A DNA stretch of 64,000 bases from the NCBI RefSeq assembly GCF_020010905.1, contig NZ_JAGJBY010000001.1:1694001-1758000 (forward strand), in the 5' to 3' direction. The notes beneath the pieces were generated by a model. That model made no database searches, was not told where the DNA came from, and saw only the letters and a list, made by a program, of their open reading frames with translations. Made by a program: the position numbers and the translations under genes. Shown piece after piece: positions 41,701 through 49,223 of the stretch (position 1 is its first letter; the number at the start of each line of letters is the position of its first letter). This DNA is from Streptomyces acidiscabies (lineage in GTDB: Bacteria; Actinomycetota; Actinomycetes; Streptomycetales; Streptomycetaceae).

Positions 41701-43428
41701 CTCGGCCAGGTCACCTGCAAGGATGTGGCAGGCCAAGTCGCCACATACGCCTACGACTTGACTGACAACCTCGCCCTCGCCACCGGCCCCGACGGCACTA
41801 CCCTCACGATCCTCCGCGACCGCTTCGGCCGCGTCCACTCGGAGACGGTCGACAGCCGCACGATCACCTACACGTACGACGACCTCGGCCGCCGCACCGG
41901 CCGCACGACCCCGACCGGCGCCACCACCACCTGGTCGTACGACGCGGCAGGCCGCCGCACCAACATGCTCGCCTCGGGCCGGTCGATCGACTTCACGTAC
42001 GACGACGCCGGCCGCGAACTCACCCGCCACATCGGCGAGTCGGTCACCCTGGCCCACACCTTCGACCAACTCGGCCGTCTGGCAACGCAGTCGGTGACGG
42101 GCGCGACGGGCCTACCGGTCCAGCACCGCTCGTACACCTACCGCGCCGACGGCAACTTGACCGGTATCGACGACCAGTTGACGGGCTCTCGCCGCTTCGA
42201 CCTGGACGCGACGGGCCGTGTGACAGCGGTGCACGCCGCCAACTGGACGGAGACGTACGCCTACGACGCGGCGGGCAACCAGACCCGGGCAACCTGGCCG
42301 GCCACCCACCCCGGCCATGAGGCGACCGGCGACCGCACCTACACGGGCACCCGCATCACCCGCGCGGGCCAGGTCCGCTACGAGCACGATGCGCTGGGCC
42401 GCGTAACCCTCCGCCAGAAGGCCCGCCTCTCGCGCAAGCCGGACACCTGGCGCTACGCATGGGACCCGGAAGACCGCCTCACCTCGGTCACCACCCCCGA
42501 CGGCACGCGCTGGCGCTACACGTACGACCCTCTGGGCCGCCGCACAGCCAAACTCCGTCTGTCCTCAGACAGCGAAGCGATCGTAGAACGCGTCGATTTC
42601 ACCTGGGACGGCACCACCCTCTGCGAACAGACCACGACATCCCCGGACCTCCCGAACCCGGTCACGACCACCTGGGACCATCGGGGTCTGCATCCTATCG
42701 CCCAGACAGAGCGCATCACGGCAGCCGACGCCCCACAAGAAGAGATCGACTCCCGGTTCTTCGCGATCGTCACAGACCTGGTCGGTGCCCCGACCGAGTT
42801 GATCGGTGAGCAAGGGGAAATAGCGTGGGCTACGCGTAGCACGCTGTGGGGAACGACTGCATGGGGGGCGAACAGCACCGCATTTACACCGTTGCGTTTC
42901 CCCGGTCAGTATTACGATCCGGAGACCCGTCTTCACTACAACTTCTTTCGCCATTACGACCCCGAGAATGCCCGGTATCTGACACCTGATCCTCTGGGTT
43001 TGGCGGCTGCCGTCAATCCTGTGACGTACGTAGACAATCCGCATACGTGGGGCGACCCCTTGGGGCTTGCCCCCAAGGGGTGCGGCGAAGATCCTACACA
43101 CAAGAAATCTGAGAGCAGGAACGCCGCTTTCCGTGAGGCGAAACGAGATCTTGAGATTCCTGTGTCGCAGCAGCCTGATGAGATTCGAAGGGTTCCGATG
43201 GTGAATCGGAATGGGCACCAGATCATGGATGGTGGAAACCCGGTGATGACCAGGGAGTACGTGTATACGCGTAACGACGGAAGTAGAGTGATCATCCAGG
43301 ATCATGGATTCGGTCATTACTATAATGAAGGGGGTGTGGGCGACCAGGGTCCTCATTTTAATGTCAGGCCGTGGAGCAACCCCAGGACTGGTAAGGTGCC
43401 GGGAACTGCTCAGCACTACGAGTATTGA
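38755..43428 (+). CDS. RHS-repeat polymorphic toxin with WXG100-like N-terminus
   Basis: A 1557-residue protein. The N-terminus has a WXG100-like helical module (about 1-170, SWTGEAADTF with W118-T-G120) instead of a signal peptide, pointing to type VII-like export. A DUF6531-type segment begins near 417 (DPIDFASGKMYLPQTDV). YD/RHS repeats run from about 540 to 1330, and the RHS core ends with YLTPDPLGLAAAVNPVTYVDNP and DPLGLAPK near 1440. The remaining 116 residues are the variable toxin tip, with DHGFGHYY, GPHFNV and a final HY, a His-rich pattern that recalls HNH/endonuclease VII toxins; the exact family is uncertain. The tip is AT-richer than the rest, a sign of exchange. Three immunity genes follow. 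Confidence 0.88.
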   Translation: MGLDDLVNSGLGKLEEGWNAGKKMLGEGIDKGSELVGDGLEKIGAGGLADKVEDLGDSIASDLGATPGEQDLGSTDQANELVHGNPKAITASAKHLRDFQKAFDTVASGLKKVDSASWTGEAADTFREKFVRHPERWLNAAAACEQAAVALESYAGTVTWAQGQAKEAIDLYAQGRKTSEQARESYNKKADAYNAKLAADQDPGPRPAPFTDPGTPLIARAREVLAEARRQRNSAGTTAASSVRAALAHAPAEPPPLARLKADVADGMLAANTELLHVAGGVVKGTGGLVNFARGLNPTDPYNLTHPAEYLQNASLTLSGLVSAGAQPGRTLNAMWDGFKKDPSEGTGRFILDLVGSKGLGEVKGVVRVAREGAETAAERAAVRSGTKEAGEASARDTVSDGPNRSAREGESVESKGSDPIDFASGKMYLPQTDVTLPGPLPVVLKRRVESGYHLGRWFGPSWSSTFDQRLEIDAEGVVFVTEDGLLLAYPHPAPGVPTLPSHGPRLTLDREDGGYTVTDPLTGRVRHFGDRGGDLAVLEQIDDRNGNWITLQYDAEGTPLGVTSSSGHDVRVTTTEGRITALRLALTGEVLKSYSYTDGNLTGVVNSSGLPLRFTYDEAGRVTSWTDTNDRGYAYEYDDQDRCIAETGEAGHMALRVTYDDTDPETGLRVTTTTTGEGHTRRFLINDIFQVVADIDPLGAVTRYRRDRYNRLLSHTDPLGHVTSFTYDEQGNPTSVVRPDGRETRAEYDAPGLPVKLVSPDGSVLRQTYDSRGNRTSLTTPNGRTTHFTYDEAGHLTTVTDPHGHTTTIVPDRAGLPLRVTDPLGATTHYTRDPHGRPTTITDPTGAATHLEWTTEGHLSRRTAADGTSESWTYDGEGNCTAHTDQLGGVSRFEYTHFDLLTARTGPDGVRYEFDHDTELRLTKVTNPQGLTWSYAYDAAGNLTTETDFDDRVLTYTYDPAGRLTSRTNTLGTTVTFERNPLGQVTCKDVAGQVATYAYDLTDNLALATGPDGTTLTILRDRFGRVHSETVDSRTITYTYDDLGRRTGRTTPTGATTTWSYDAAGRRTNMLASGRSIDFTYDDAGRELTRHIGESVTLAHTFDQLGRLATQSVTGATGLPVQHRSYTYRADGNLTGIDDQLTGSRRFDLDATGRVTAVHAANWTETYAYDAAGNQTRATWPATHPGHEATGDRTYTGTRITRAGQVRYEHDALGRVTLRQKARLSRKPDTWRYAWDPEDRLTSVTTPDGTRWRYTYDPLGRRTAKLRLSSDSEAIVERVDFTWDGTTLCEQTTTSPDLPNPVTTTWDHRGLHPIAQTERITAADAPQEEIDSRFFAIVTDLVGAPTELIGEQGEIAWATRSTLWGTTAWGANSTAFTPLRFPGQYYDPETRLHYNFFRHYDPENARYLTPDPLGLAAAVNPVTYVDNPHTWGDPLGLAPKGCGEDPTHKKSESRNAAFREAKRDLEIPVSQQPDEIRRVPMVNRNGHQIMDGGNPVMTREYVYTRNDGSRVIIQDHGFGHYYNEGGVGDQGPHFNVRPWSNPRTGKVPGTAQHYEY

Positions 43429-43454
43429 ACACGATTATGCGCTAGGGGTTTGAG

Positions 43455-43859
43455 ATGGCATGGGCATCCCTGCTTCACAATTCGGAAGGTATCAGTGCTG
43501 TCTACGGTGGAGATGTTCCTGACCTCCGTGATGTACAGGTGCATGAGGTGGCCCTTCTCCGTGATGGCCCTACTTTGAAAATTCGACTTGATCTGCCTGG
43601 GTATCCTGAAGCGCCGCCGCGGAAGTGGGCGCTTCAGGGTTTCAATACGGTGCAGGTCGAATTTTCCTTCGGGGCTCTTCGGGAAGTGTTGGTGGAAGGG
43701 TTCTCCGTAGAGGTCAGGGCGGATATTTCTGTCGGGGAGGAGGATGGCAGGGTGAAGCTTGGAGTTTCGGCTGAAGGTGTTCGCATTGAGGCGGTTGCCG
43801 AAACTTTCTATCTGTCCAAGATCTCGGCTTACACAGATGGCCCCTCGTCGGCTCTGTGA
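43455..43859 (+). CDS. Imm50-family immunity protein
   Basis: A 134-residue protein 26 bases after the toxin stop, with AGGGG as ribosome site. The pattern AWASLLHNSEGISAVYGG, VHEVALLRDGPTLKIRLDLP and YPEAPPRKWALQGFNTVQV fits the Imm50 immunity family. Such proteins bind and block the cognate toxin tip in the producing cell. It is the closest of the three to the family pattern and the nearest to the toxin, so it is the best candidate for the active antidote. Composition is AT-richer than in the flanking genes. Confidence 0.8.
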   Translation: MAWASLLHNSEGISAVYGGDVPDLRDVQVHEVALLRDGPTLKIRLDLPGYPEAPPRKWALQGFNTVQVEFSFGALREVLVEGFSVEVRADISVGEEDGRVKLGVSAEGVRIEAVAETFYLSKISAYTDGPSSAL

Positions 43860-43894
43860 GGAGTGTTAGCGAGGGTGAATGAAATTGAACTCGG

Positions 43895-44419
43895 GTGTCT
43901 GATTCAGTTGTGAGTCTCGACGAATTTATTGTGAACTCTCAGGTGTTGGGTTCGCTGTATGGGGATGCCATTGCGTTGGGCGGTGATCTCAGGCTGCGTT
44001 CTGTCAATTTGAGCTGGATCGGTCCCACGGTGACCCTGCGCGTCGATCTCGCTCATTTTCCTGTGGTGGTTCCGCAGGAGTGGCGGGATGCGAAGTTGGA
44101 TACCGTTCAGTGTCAGCTCCAGTTTTTGGCTGTCGATCGCATGGCCATGGAGGGGTGGAATCCTCCGGTTCTCGCTCGGGTGAATGTTGTCGGACATCTG
44201 GAGTTTAGGCGTATTCAGGTCGAAGTTCGGACTGAGAAGAGAGAGGTTGCGCTTTCCTTTGAGTGTTCAGATTCTGTTCTTGTGGGGAGGGTGAGTGCTT
44301 TTAAGGTTCAGGGGGATGGGATGGATGGCGATTCTAGAGTTCATGTGAAGCGGCTGGATTCACGGCTCTACGGGACGCTTCCTGATACTTGCGAGAAGGT
44401 TTACTATGAGCGTTTCTGA
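43895..44419 (+). CDS. diverged Imm50-like immunity protein
   Basis: A 174-residue protein sharing with the preceding one the order GSLYGD, LRSVNLSWIGPTVTLRVDLAHFP, QEWRDAKLDTVQCQLQF. It carries a C-terminal extension of about 35 residues. The only start that keeps the conserved N-terminus is GTG 43895, which has no Shine-Dalgarno. A short ORF, ATG 43879 to TGA 43902 (7 codons, preceded by GCGAGGG), overlaps it in another frame, so translation may be re-initiated or a frameshift may have shortened the gene. AT-rich like its neighbours. Confidence 0.65.
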   Translation: MSDSVVSLDEFIVNSQVLGSLYGDAIALGGDLRLRSVNLSWIGPTVTLRVDLAHFPVVVPQEWRDAKLDTVQCQLQFLAVDRMAMEGWNPPVLARVNVVGHLEFRRIQVEVRTEKREVALSFECSDSVLVGRVSAFKVQGDGMDGDSRVHVKRLDSRLYGTLPDTCEKVYYERF

Positions 44420-44819
44420 TTGGGGTCGGATCCTTGGTTCACCCGATGCTCTAGGGCCACTCTATGAAGGGGATGTGCCGGGTCCGGAGGAATGTAAGCT
44501 TTATTATGTTCATGTCGACGAAAGGGGGGCGTCGGTGACGGTCGGGCTTGAAACTCGGAGTGTTCCGTCGCGTCCTGATGAGGCATGGCGGGACAAGGTT
44601 TACAACACCCTGGAGTTTTATCTTCTGTTCTCGGGTGTCAGGGAGTTTTCGGTCAATCGTTGGAGTTCTGTCGAGGCTGCTCGATTTGATGTGGCGATTG
44701 AGGCGGGTGGTGGGGTTTCTGTTGTTCTTGGGAGTGAGGGCTCTGGTATTAGGTTCCGGGCCGATTCTGTTGGGTTGCAGAAGGCTCGGGTCTATCTTGC
44801 GGCTTCCGGGGTCGGGTAA
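44406..44819 (+). CDS. diverged Imm50-like immunity protein
   Basis: A 137-residue protein starting at ATG 44406, overlapping the previous gene by 14 bases; GAGAAGG upstream is a ribosome site. SDWGRILGSPDALGPLYEGDVP and PDEAWRDKVYNTLEFYLLFSG align by eye with the Imm50 pattern of the two genes before it. With them it forms a cassette of three paralogues. It may neutralise a different, displaced toxin tip. Confidence 0.65.
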   Translation: MSVSDWGRILGSPDALGPLYEGDVPGPEECKLYYVHVDERGASVTVGLETRSVPSRPDEAWRDKVYNTLEFYLLFSGVREFSVNRWSSVEAARFDVAIEAGGGVSVVLGSEGSGIRFRADSVGLQKARVYLAASGVG

Positions 44820-44968
44820 TCTGATCGTGTGGTTATTGTGTGCTGATGGGGGTGGGCTGGGGGTTTTCGTTCGAGGCGGCCAGGTGGCCGTATCGCGGTG
44901 ACTCGTTGTGGTGATGGTGCGTGACCTCCCGGTGATCGGAATCTTTTGTTCGGTGGCGTTCGCTGGTC

Positions 44969-44984
44969 AATAGCGATCGTTATT
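44969..44984. promoter_or_regulatory. near-perfect palindrome upstream of the secreted-protein gene
   Basis: AATAGCGATCGTTATT is a 16-base palindrome with one imperfect pair, 29 bases before the GTG at 45013. The position suits an operator or a recognition site near the transcription start. No known regulator family is identified. Confidence 0.4.
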
Positions 44985-45012
44985 TTTCGGGTTCGCCGGA
45001 CAGGAGAGAGTT

Positions 45013-45408
45013 GTGATCAAGAAGGTTCTGGCTGGGGCGGCGTTGGCGTCTGCCGCGACCATGGCGGCCACGGGGGTTGCCTCGGCGACCACCTCCGCGG
45101 GGGTGGGGGCGGAGAACATGACCGCCACCAACGCCGGGGAGATGAACCACGCGGCTCGTGTCGCCTACGGGGACACGGCCAGCGGCAGCGGCACCGCGTC
45201 CGACTTTGCCACGCGTAACGGGGACACCGCCATCGGGGGTGACGCCCACGGGATTCTCAACACGTACGGCGCTCCGCTGGTCAACGTCGATCTGCGGTGT
45301 GCGGTGCCGAACGCGGAGGGTGTGGGCGGGAACGTCCTCGGCGGGTCGTCGGCGGCATGCCCCGTGGCGCCGGTGGACCAGTTCGAGGCGCCTCGCAGCC
45401 TCATCTGA
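45013..45408 (+). CDS. small secreted protein of unknown function
   Basis: A 131-residue protein. A Sec signal peptide covers about 1-26 (MIKKVLAGAALASAATMAATGVASA). The mature part is Gly/Ala/Asn/Asp-rich with motifs GDTASGSGTASDFATRNGDTAIGGD and NTYGAPLVNVDLRCAVPN, and two cysteines (RCAVP and ACPVAP) that may pair. GTG 45013 has GGAGAGAG as ribosome site. Length and composition recall rodlin-type surface proteins of Streptomyces, but the resemblance is weak and I do not assign it. GC content is back to normal after the AT-rich immunity region. Confidence 0.7.
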   Translation: MIKKVLAGAALASAATMAATGVASATTSAGVGAENMTATNAGEMNHAARVAYGDTASGSGTASDFATRNGDTAIGGDAHGILNTYGAPLVNVDLRCAVPNAEGVGGNVLGGSSAACPVAPVDQFEAPRSLI

Positions 45409-45492
45409 TCGACGGGTGAGTGACGTGGGAAGGGGTGGCTCTCGGTTCGGGCCATCCCTCCCCCGTGTCACCGGTGCGGACCGTCACTCGGA

Positions 45493-46332
45493 TCAACTCC
45501 AGGACGGGGAGCCGTCCGCCATGTCGTACGGCATGGGGGCGCCCGTGGACGCGTCCAGCAGAACCCGGTCGGACAGCGGCCGGTCGAGGTCCACCCTCAC
45601 CCGCTCCATCTTCAAGACGGCCGCGCACGCCCCGTCTCGAGGGTTCACCGTGTACGGCGACAGAACCACACTCCCCGGCGTCTCCAGCACCTCCACCCCG
45701 ACCCCGTCGTCACAGGGACTGTGCGGCACGACAATGGTCAGGGCACGGCCCCGGATGCCCCCCACCTGACCCGCGAGCATCGACGAACTCACCGCGCCTA
45801 TCGGCGACTTGGGGCGAGCGGAAGGGCGTACCGCCGCCCTCCTGATCGGCGAGGCGTACCCCTCCACCGTGAACAGCCACGCCGGTACGGTCGCCGGACC
45901 CCGGCTCGTCTGGAGCGGCATCGTCCCCAACGTCACGGCGGTGACCGGAACTTGGGTGGACGGACCCTCGTACCGGTCCAGCGCCTCGTACGCGGTGCTC
46001 GCCGGAGTGAGCGGAACCTTGAGCGTCGAACCGTCCGGCCACCTGACCTCGGCGTCGGGCCGGGGGAGTGGAGGGAGCGTCGCTCGTAGAGTGACCAGCG
46101 GGTTCCTGAGCCCCTCGGGGAGCGCCGTCCAGTCACCCAGCGGGTGGTACCCGGCACGCCAACTCGCCTCCGCCCGCGAGCCGTTCCACGCGGCGGCCAC
46201 CTGCCGGGCGCGTTCGGTTCGTTGCGCGGGGTCCGGGGAAGTGCTGTGCCTCCCCGAGGTGGTCGTTTCCTCGCCGCACGCGGCTGCCAGCATCGTCAGG
46301 GCCACGAGGGCCAGAACAAGAGAGCGGCGCAT
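45493..46332 (-). CDS. lipoprotein of unknown function
   Basis: A 279-residue protein starting at ATG 46332 with GGAGG eight bases upstream. The signal MRRSLVLALVALTM ends in lipobox LAAAC with Cys19, so it is anchored to the outer membrane face. The remainder shows no recognised domain; GSTLKVPLTPASTAYEALDRY and VEVLETPGSVVLSPYTVNP are conserved-looking stretches. It follows nnaR on the same strand after 72 bases and may be co-transcribed, but no functional link is evident. Confidence 0.75.
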   Translation of the reverse strand: MRRSLVLALVALTMLAAACGEETTTSGRHSTSPDPAQRTERARQVAAAWNGSRAEASWRAGYHPLGDWTALPEGLRNPLVTLRATLPPLPRPDAEVRWPDGSTLKVPLTPASTAYEALDRYEGPSTQVPVTAVTLGTMPLQTSRGPATVPAWLFTVEGYASPIRRAAVRPSARPKSPIGAVSSSMLAGQVGGIRGRALTIVVPHSPCDDGVGVEVLETPGSVVLSPYTVNPRDGACAAVLKMERVRVDLDRPLSDRVLLDASTGAPMPYDMADGSPSWS

Positions 46333-46404
46333 AGGGGGCCTCCAGTGCCTCGGTCGAGACTGAGACGCCGGAGCCCCCGCAGACGTTCGTTACCCCCAAC
46401 TCCC

Positions 46405-47553
46405 CTACCCGTCCGAATACTTCGCATCAGCCGCCGGATCCACAGCCAACCGATACCCCCGCTTGACCACCGTCTGAATCAACTTCGGCGCCCCAAGCGC
46501 CGTACGCAACCGAGCCATAGCCGTCTCCACCGCATGCTCATCCCGCCCCGCCCCCGGCAACGCCCGCAGCAGATCCGCCCGCGCCACCACCCACCCCGGC
46601 CGCCGCGACAACGCGCGCAGCAGCGACATCCCAGCAGGCGGCACCGGCTTCAACTCCCCGTCCACCAGCACCGCATGCCCCCGAATCTCGACCCGATGCC
46701 CGGCGATGGGCAGAGCCCGCGCCCGCCCCGGCAACTCCTGGCACAGCAACTGGACCAGCGGCCCCAACCGGAACCGCTCCGGCTGGACGGTGTCGACTCC
46801 CGCCGCCTGAAGGGGAAGCGCGGTCACCGGCCCCACGCACGCGGGAAGGACGTCGTGCTGGAAGGCCGCGAGCAGCTCGCCCAACAGACCCCGCCGCTCC
46901 GCACGCGACAGCAGCGAAGCCGCGGCCGGAGCACTCGTGAACGTCACCGCGTCGAGCCCCCGCGAGATCACCGCGTCCAACAACCGGTCCAGCGGCGCGA
47001 GATCCTCCGGCGGCATCCACCGGTACACCGGCACCCCCACGACCTCCGCCCCCGCGACCCGCAGCGCCTCCACGAACCCCGGCAACGGCTCCCCGTGCAG
47101 CTGGACGGCGATCCGCAGCCCCTCCACCCCCTGCTCAAGCAGCCGGTCCAGCACCTCCGCCATCGACTCGCTCGACGGCGACCACTCCTCCGTGAGCCCC
47201 GCGGCGCGAATCGCGCCCTTCACCTTGGGGCCACGCGCCAGCAGCTCCACCGTGGACAGCCGGGCCAGCAGCGGCTCGCCCAGACCCCAGCCGTCCGCCG
47301 CCTCGATCCAGCCCCGGAAGCCGATCGCCGTCGTCGCGACGACGATGTCCGGCGCCTGGCCGAGGAGGTCCTTCGTCGCGGCCAGCAGATCGCTGTCGTC
47401 CGCCAGCGGCACGATCCGCAGCGCGGGCGCGTGGACGACGGCCGCGCCCCGGCGCTGGAGCAGCGTGCCCAGCTCCTCGGCGCGGCGCGCGGCGGTCACG
47501 CCGACGGTGAAGCCGGCGAGGGGGCCGTGTTCCGGTCGCTGTTCGTCGTACAT
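46405..47553 (-). CDS. nnaR: uroporphyrinogen-III synthase-like regulator NnaR
   Basis: A 382-residue protein with two domains. Residues about 12-265 are HemD-like (VGVTAARRAEELGTLLQRRGA, VATTAIGFRGW, FTSAPAAASLL). The C-terminal part, about 285-375, is an OmpR/PhoB-type winged helix (SLLRALSRRPGWVVARADLLRAL, AVETAMARLRTALG, LIQTVVKRGYRLAV). This fusion is the NnaR regulator of nitrate and nitrite assimilation in Streptomyces, which acts with GlnR. The adjacent nitrate transporter gene supports the assignment. The start ATG 47553 is chosen because the longer frame upstream is not family-like. Whether the HemD part still makes uroporphyrinogen III cannot be told from the sequence. Confidence 0.87.
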   Translation of the reverse strand: MYDEQRPEHGPLAGFTVGVTAARRAEELGTLLQRRGAAVVHAPALRIVPLADDSDLLAATKDLLGQAPDIVVATTAIGFRGWIEAADGWGLGEPLLARLSTVELLARGPKVKGAIRAAGLTEEWSPSSESMAEVLDRLLEQGVEGLRIAVQLHGEPLPGFVEALRVAGAEVVGVPVYRWMPPEDLAPLDRLLDAVISRGLDAVTFTSAPAAASLLSRAERRGLLGELLAAFQHDVLPACVGPVTALPLQAAGVDTVQPERFRLGPLVQLLCQELPGRARALPIAGHRVEIRGHAVLVDGELKPVPPAGMSLLRALSRRPGWVVARADLLRALPGAGRDEHAVETAMARLRTALGAPKLIQTVVKRGYRLAVDPAADAKYSDG

Positions 47554-47678
47554 AGTCACTCTCGTCCCGCTCGGAGCCCCGGGTGTCCCCGCGATGAAAA
47601 TCTCACGAATCCCGCGAAGCGGCGAAGCCTCACGGGACGCCGCCCACGGAACGCCGCCCATGAAGCGCCGCAGACCGA

Positions 47679-47708
47679 CGAGCCTGTCAACGCCGCGTGA
47701 CAGGCTCG
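47679..47708 (-). terminator. terminator after narK
   Basis: CGAGCCTGTCA (47679-47689) and TGACAGGCTCG (47698-47708) form a perfect 11-pair stem with an eight-base loop just past the narK stop. There is no T run, common for Streptomyces terminators. Confidence 0.65.
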
Positions 47709-47735
47709 GTTCCGGTCGGTGTCGCCCGTGTTACG

Positions 47736-49118
47736 TCACACCTTCGCGTAGCTGAGCTGCGGCTTCGTCTCCGAAGCGGCATCCGGGGCGGCGATCCGTC
47801 CCGCCGGCCGGCGAAGGTATACGGCCCACGTCACCAGGAAGCACACCGCGTAGAACGCGAGGAACGCGACGAACGCGCCCGTGCCGGAGCCGTACGACAG
47901 GAACGACTGGCGGAACGCCATGTTGATGCCCACGCCGCCCAGCGCCCCGACCGCCCCGATCAGGCCCATCGACGCGCCCGACAGACGCCGGCCGTACGCC
48001 GCCGCCTCCTCGCCCGCCAGGCCCTTGGCCAGCGCCTTCGTCTGGAAGATGCCGGGGATCATTTTGTACGTCGAACCGTTGCCGAGGCCCGTCAGGACGA
48101 ACAGGACCACGAACACGGTGACGAAGAACGGCAGCGACTTCTGGATGCTCGCCACGATCAGCGCCGCCGTCGCCGCGGCCATGCCGATGTAGTTGTACAG
48201 GGTGATGCGCGCACCGCCGTACCGGTCCGCCAGCCAGCCGCCCACCGGGCGGATCAGCGAGCCCAGCAGGGGGCCGATGAACGTCAGGTACGCCGCCTGG
48301 AGAGGCGTACGGCCGAACTGGTTCGTCAGGACCTGGCCGAAGGCGAACGAGTAGCCGATGAACGAGCCGAACGTGCCGACGTACAGGAACGACATGATCC
48401 AGGTGTGGCCGTCCTTCGCCGCGTCGATCGCCGCGCCGGTGTCGTTCTTCACGGACGTCAGGTTGTCCATGTACAGGGCGGCCAGCGTCGCGGCGATCAC
48501 GATCAGCGGGATGTAGATGCCCAGCAGGACCCTCGGGCCGCCGCTCGCGCCGATCACCGCGAGGGCGATCAGCTGGATGACCGGTACGCCGATGTTGCCG
48601 CCGCCCGCGTTCAGGCCGAGCGCCCAGCCCTTCTTGCGGAGCGGGAAGAACGCGTTGATGTTCGTCATCGACGAGGCGAAGTTTCCGCCGCCGATCCCCG
48701 CGAGGAGGCCGACCAGCAGGAAGGTGTTGAACGACGTGCCCGGCTCCATCACCGTGAACGCCGCGATCGTCGGGATCAGCAGCAGTGCCGCCGAGACGAT
48801 CGTCCAGTTACGGCCGCCGAAGACCGCGACCGCGAAGGTGTACGGGACGCGGACCACCGCGCCGACCAGCGTCACCATCGACGTCAGCAGGAACTTGTCC
48901 GCCGGGGTGAGGCCGTACTCCGGGCCCATGAACAGCACCAGCACCGACCACAGCGTCCAGATCGAGAACCCGATGTGCTCCGACAGGACGGAGAACAGCA
49001 GGTTCCGGCGGGCGATCTTCTCCCCGCCGGCCTCCCAGAACGCCTCGTCCTCCGGGTCCCACTCCTCGATCCAGCGCCCCCTTCGGGTCGCTGTCTTCTC
49101 AATGCCGGGGGATGTCAT
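47736..49118 (-). CDS. narK: nitrate/nitrite transporter NarK
   Basis: A 460-residue MFS protein of the nitrate/nitrite porter family with about 12 spans. A hydrophilic N-terminus (WIEEWDPEDEAFWEAGGEKIARRNL) is typical of actinobacterial NarK. Nitrate-signature-like motifs are visible in GLLAGIGGGNFASSMTNINAFFP and in GNGSTYKMIPGIFQT. ATG 49118 has GGAGG six bases upstream. The regulator nnaR lies downstream on the same strand behind a terminator, and a GlnR-like box lies about 80-105 bases upstream, which fits control by nitrogen supply. Confidence 0.92.
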   Translation of the reverse strand: MTSPGIEKTATRRGRWIEEWDPEDEAFWEAGGEKIARRNLLFSVLSEHIGFSIWTLWSVLVLFMGPEYGLTPADKFLLTSMVTLVGAVVRVPYTFAVAVFGGRNWTIVSAALLLIPTIAAFTVMEPGTSFNTFLLVGLLAGIGGGNFASSMTNINAFFPLRKKGWALGLNAGGGNIGVPVIQLIALAVIGASGGPRVLLGIYIPLIVIAATLAALYMDNLTSVKNDTGAAIDAAKDGHTWIMSFLYVGTFGSFIGYSFAFGQVLTNQFGRTPLQAAYLTFIGPLLGSLIRPVGGWLADRYGGARITLYNYIGMAAATAALIVASIQKSLPFFVTVFVVLFVLTGLGNGSTYKMIPGIFQTKALAKGLAGEEAAAYGRRLSGASMGLIGAVGALGGVGINMAFRQSFLSYGSGTGAFVAFLAFYAVCFLVTWAVYLRRPAGRIAAPDAASETKPQLSYAKV

Positions 49119-49196
49119 GACGCCTCCACGGTGGGTCCTGGACTCCGCTGCTGTCCCCGAAGGTAGGGATCACGCATTTCCAGGCTGTGCCTGCGG

Positions 49197-49223
49197 GTGA
49201 CCGGAAGGGAACGTTGGTCTCAC
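49197..49223. promoter_or_regulatory. GlnR-box-like site upstream of narK
   Basis: GTGAC, six bases, GGAAC, six bases, CTCAC (49197-49201, 49208-49212, 49219-49223) follows the GlnR pattern gTnAC-n6-GaAAC-n6 with one mismatch in the second element. It lies 79 bases before the narK start, in agreement with the known GlnR control of nitrate genes in Streptomyces. Confidence 0.55.

Noticed and set aside
45013..45408. Rodlin or chaplin assignment
   Set aside because: Size and signal peptide are suggestive but I do not see the chaplin GN/AG core or a clear rodlin pattern.
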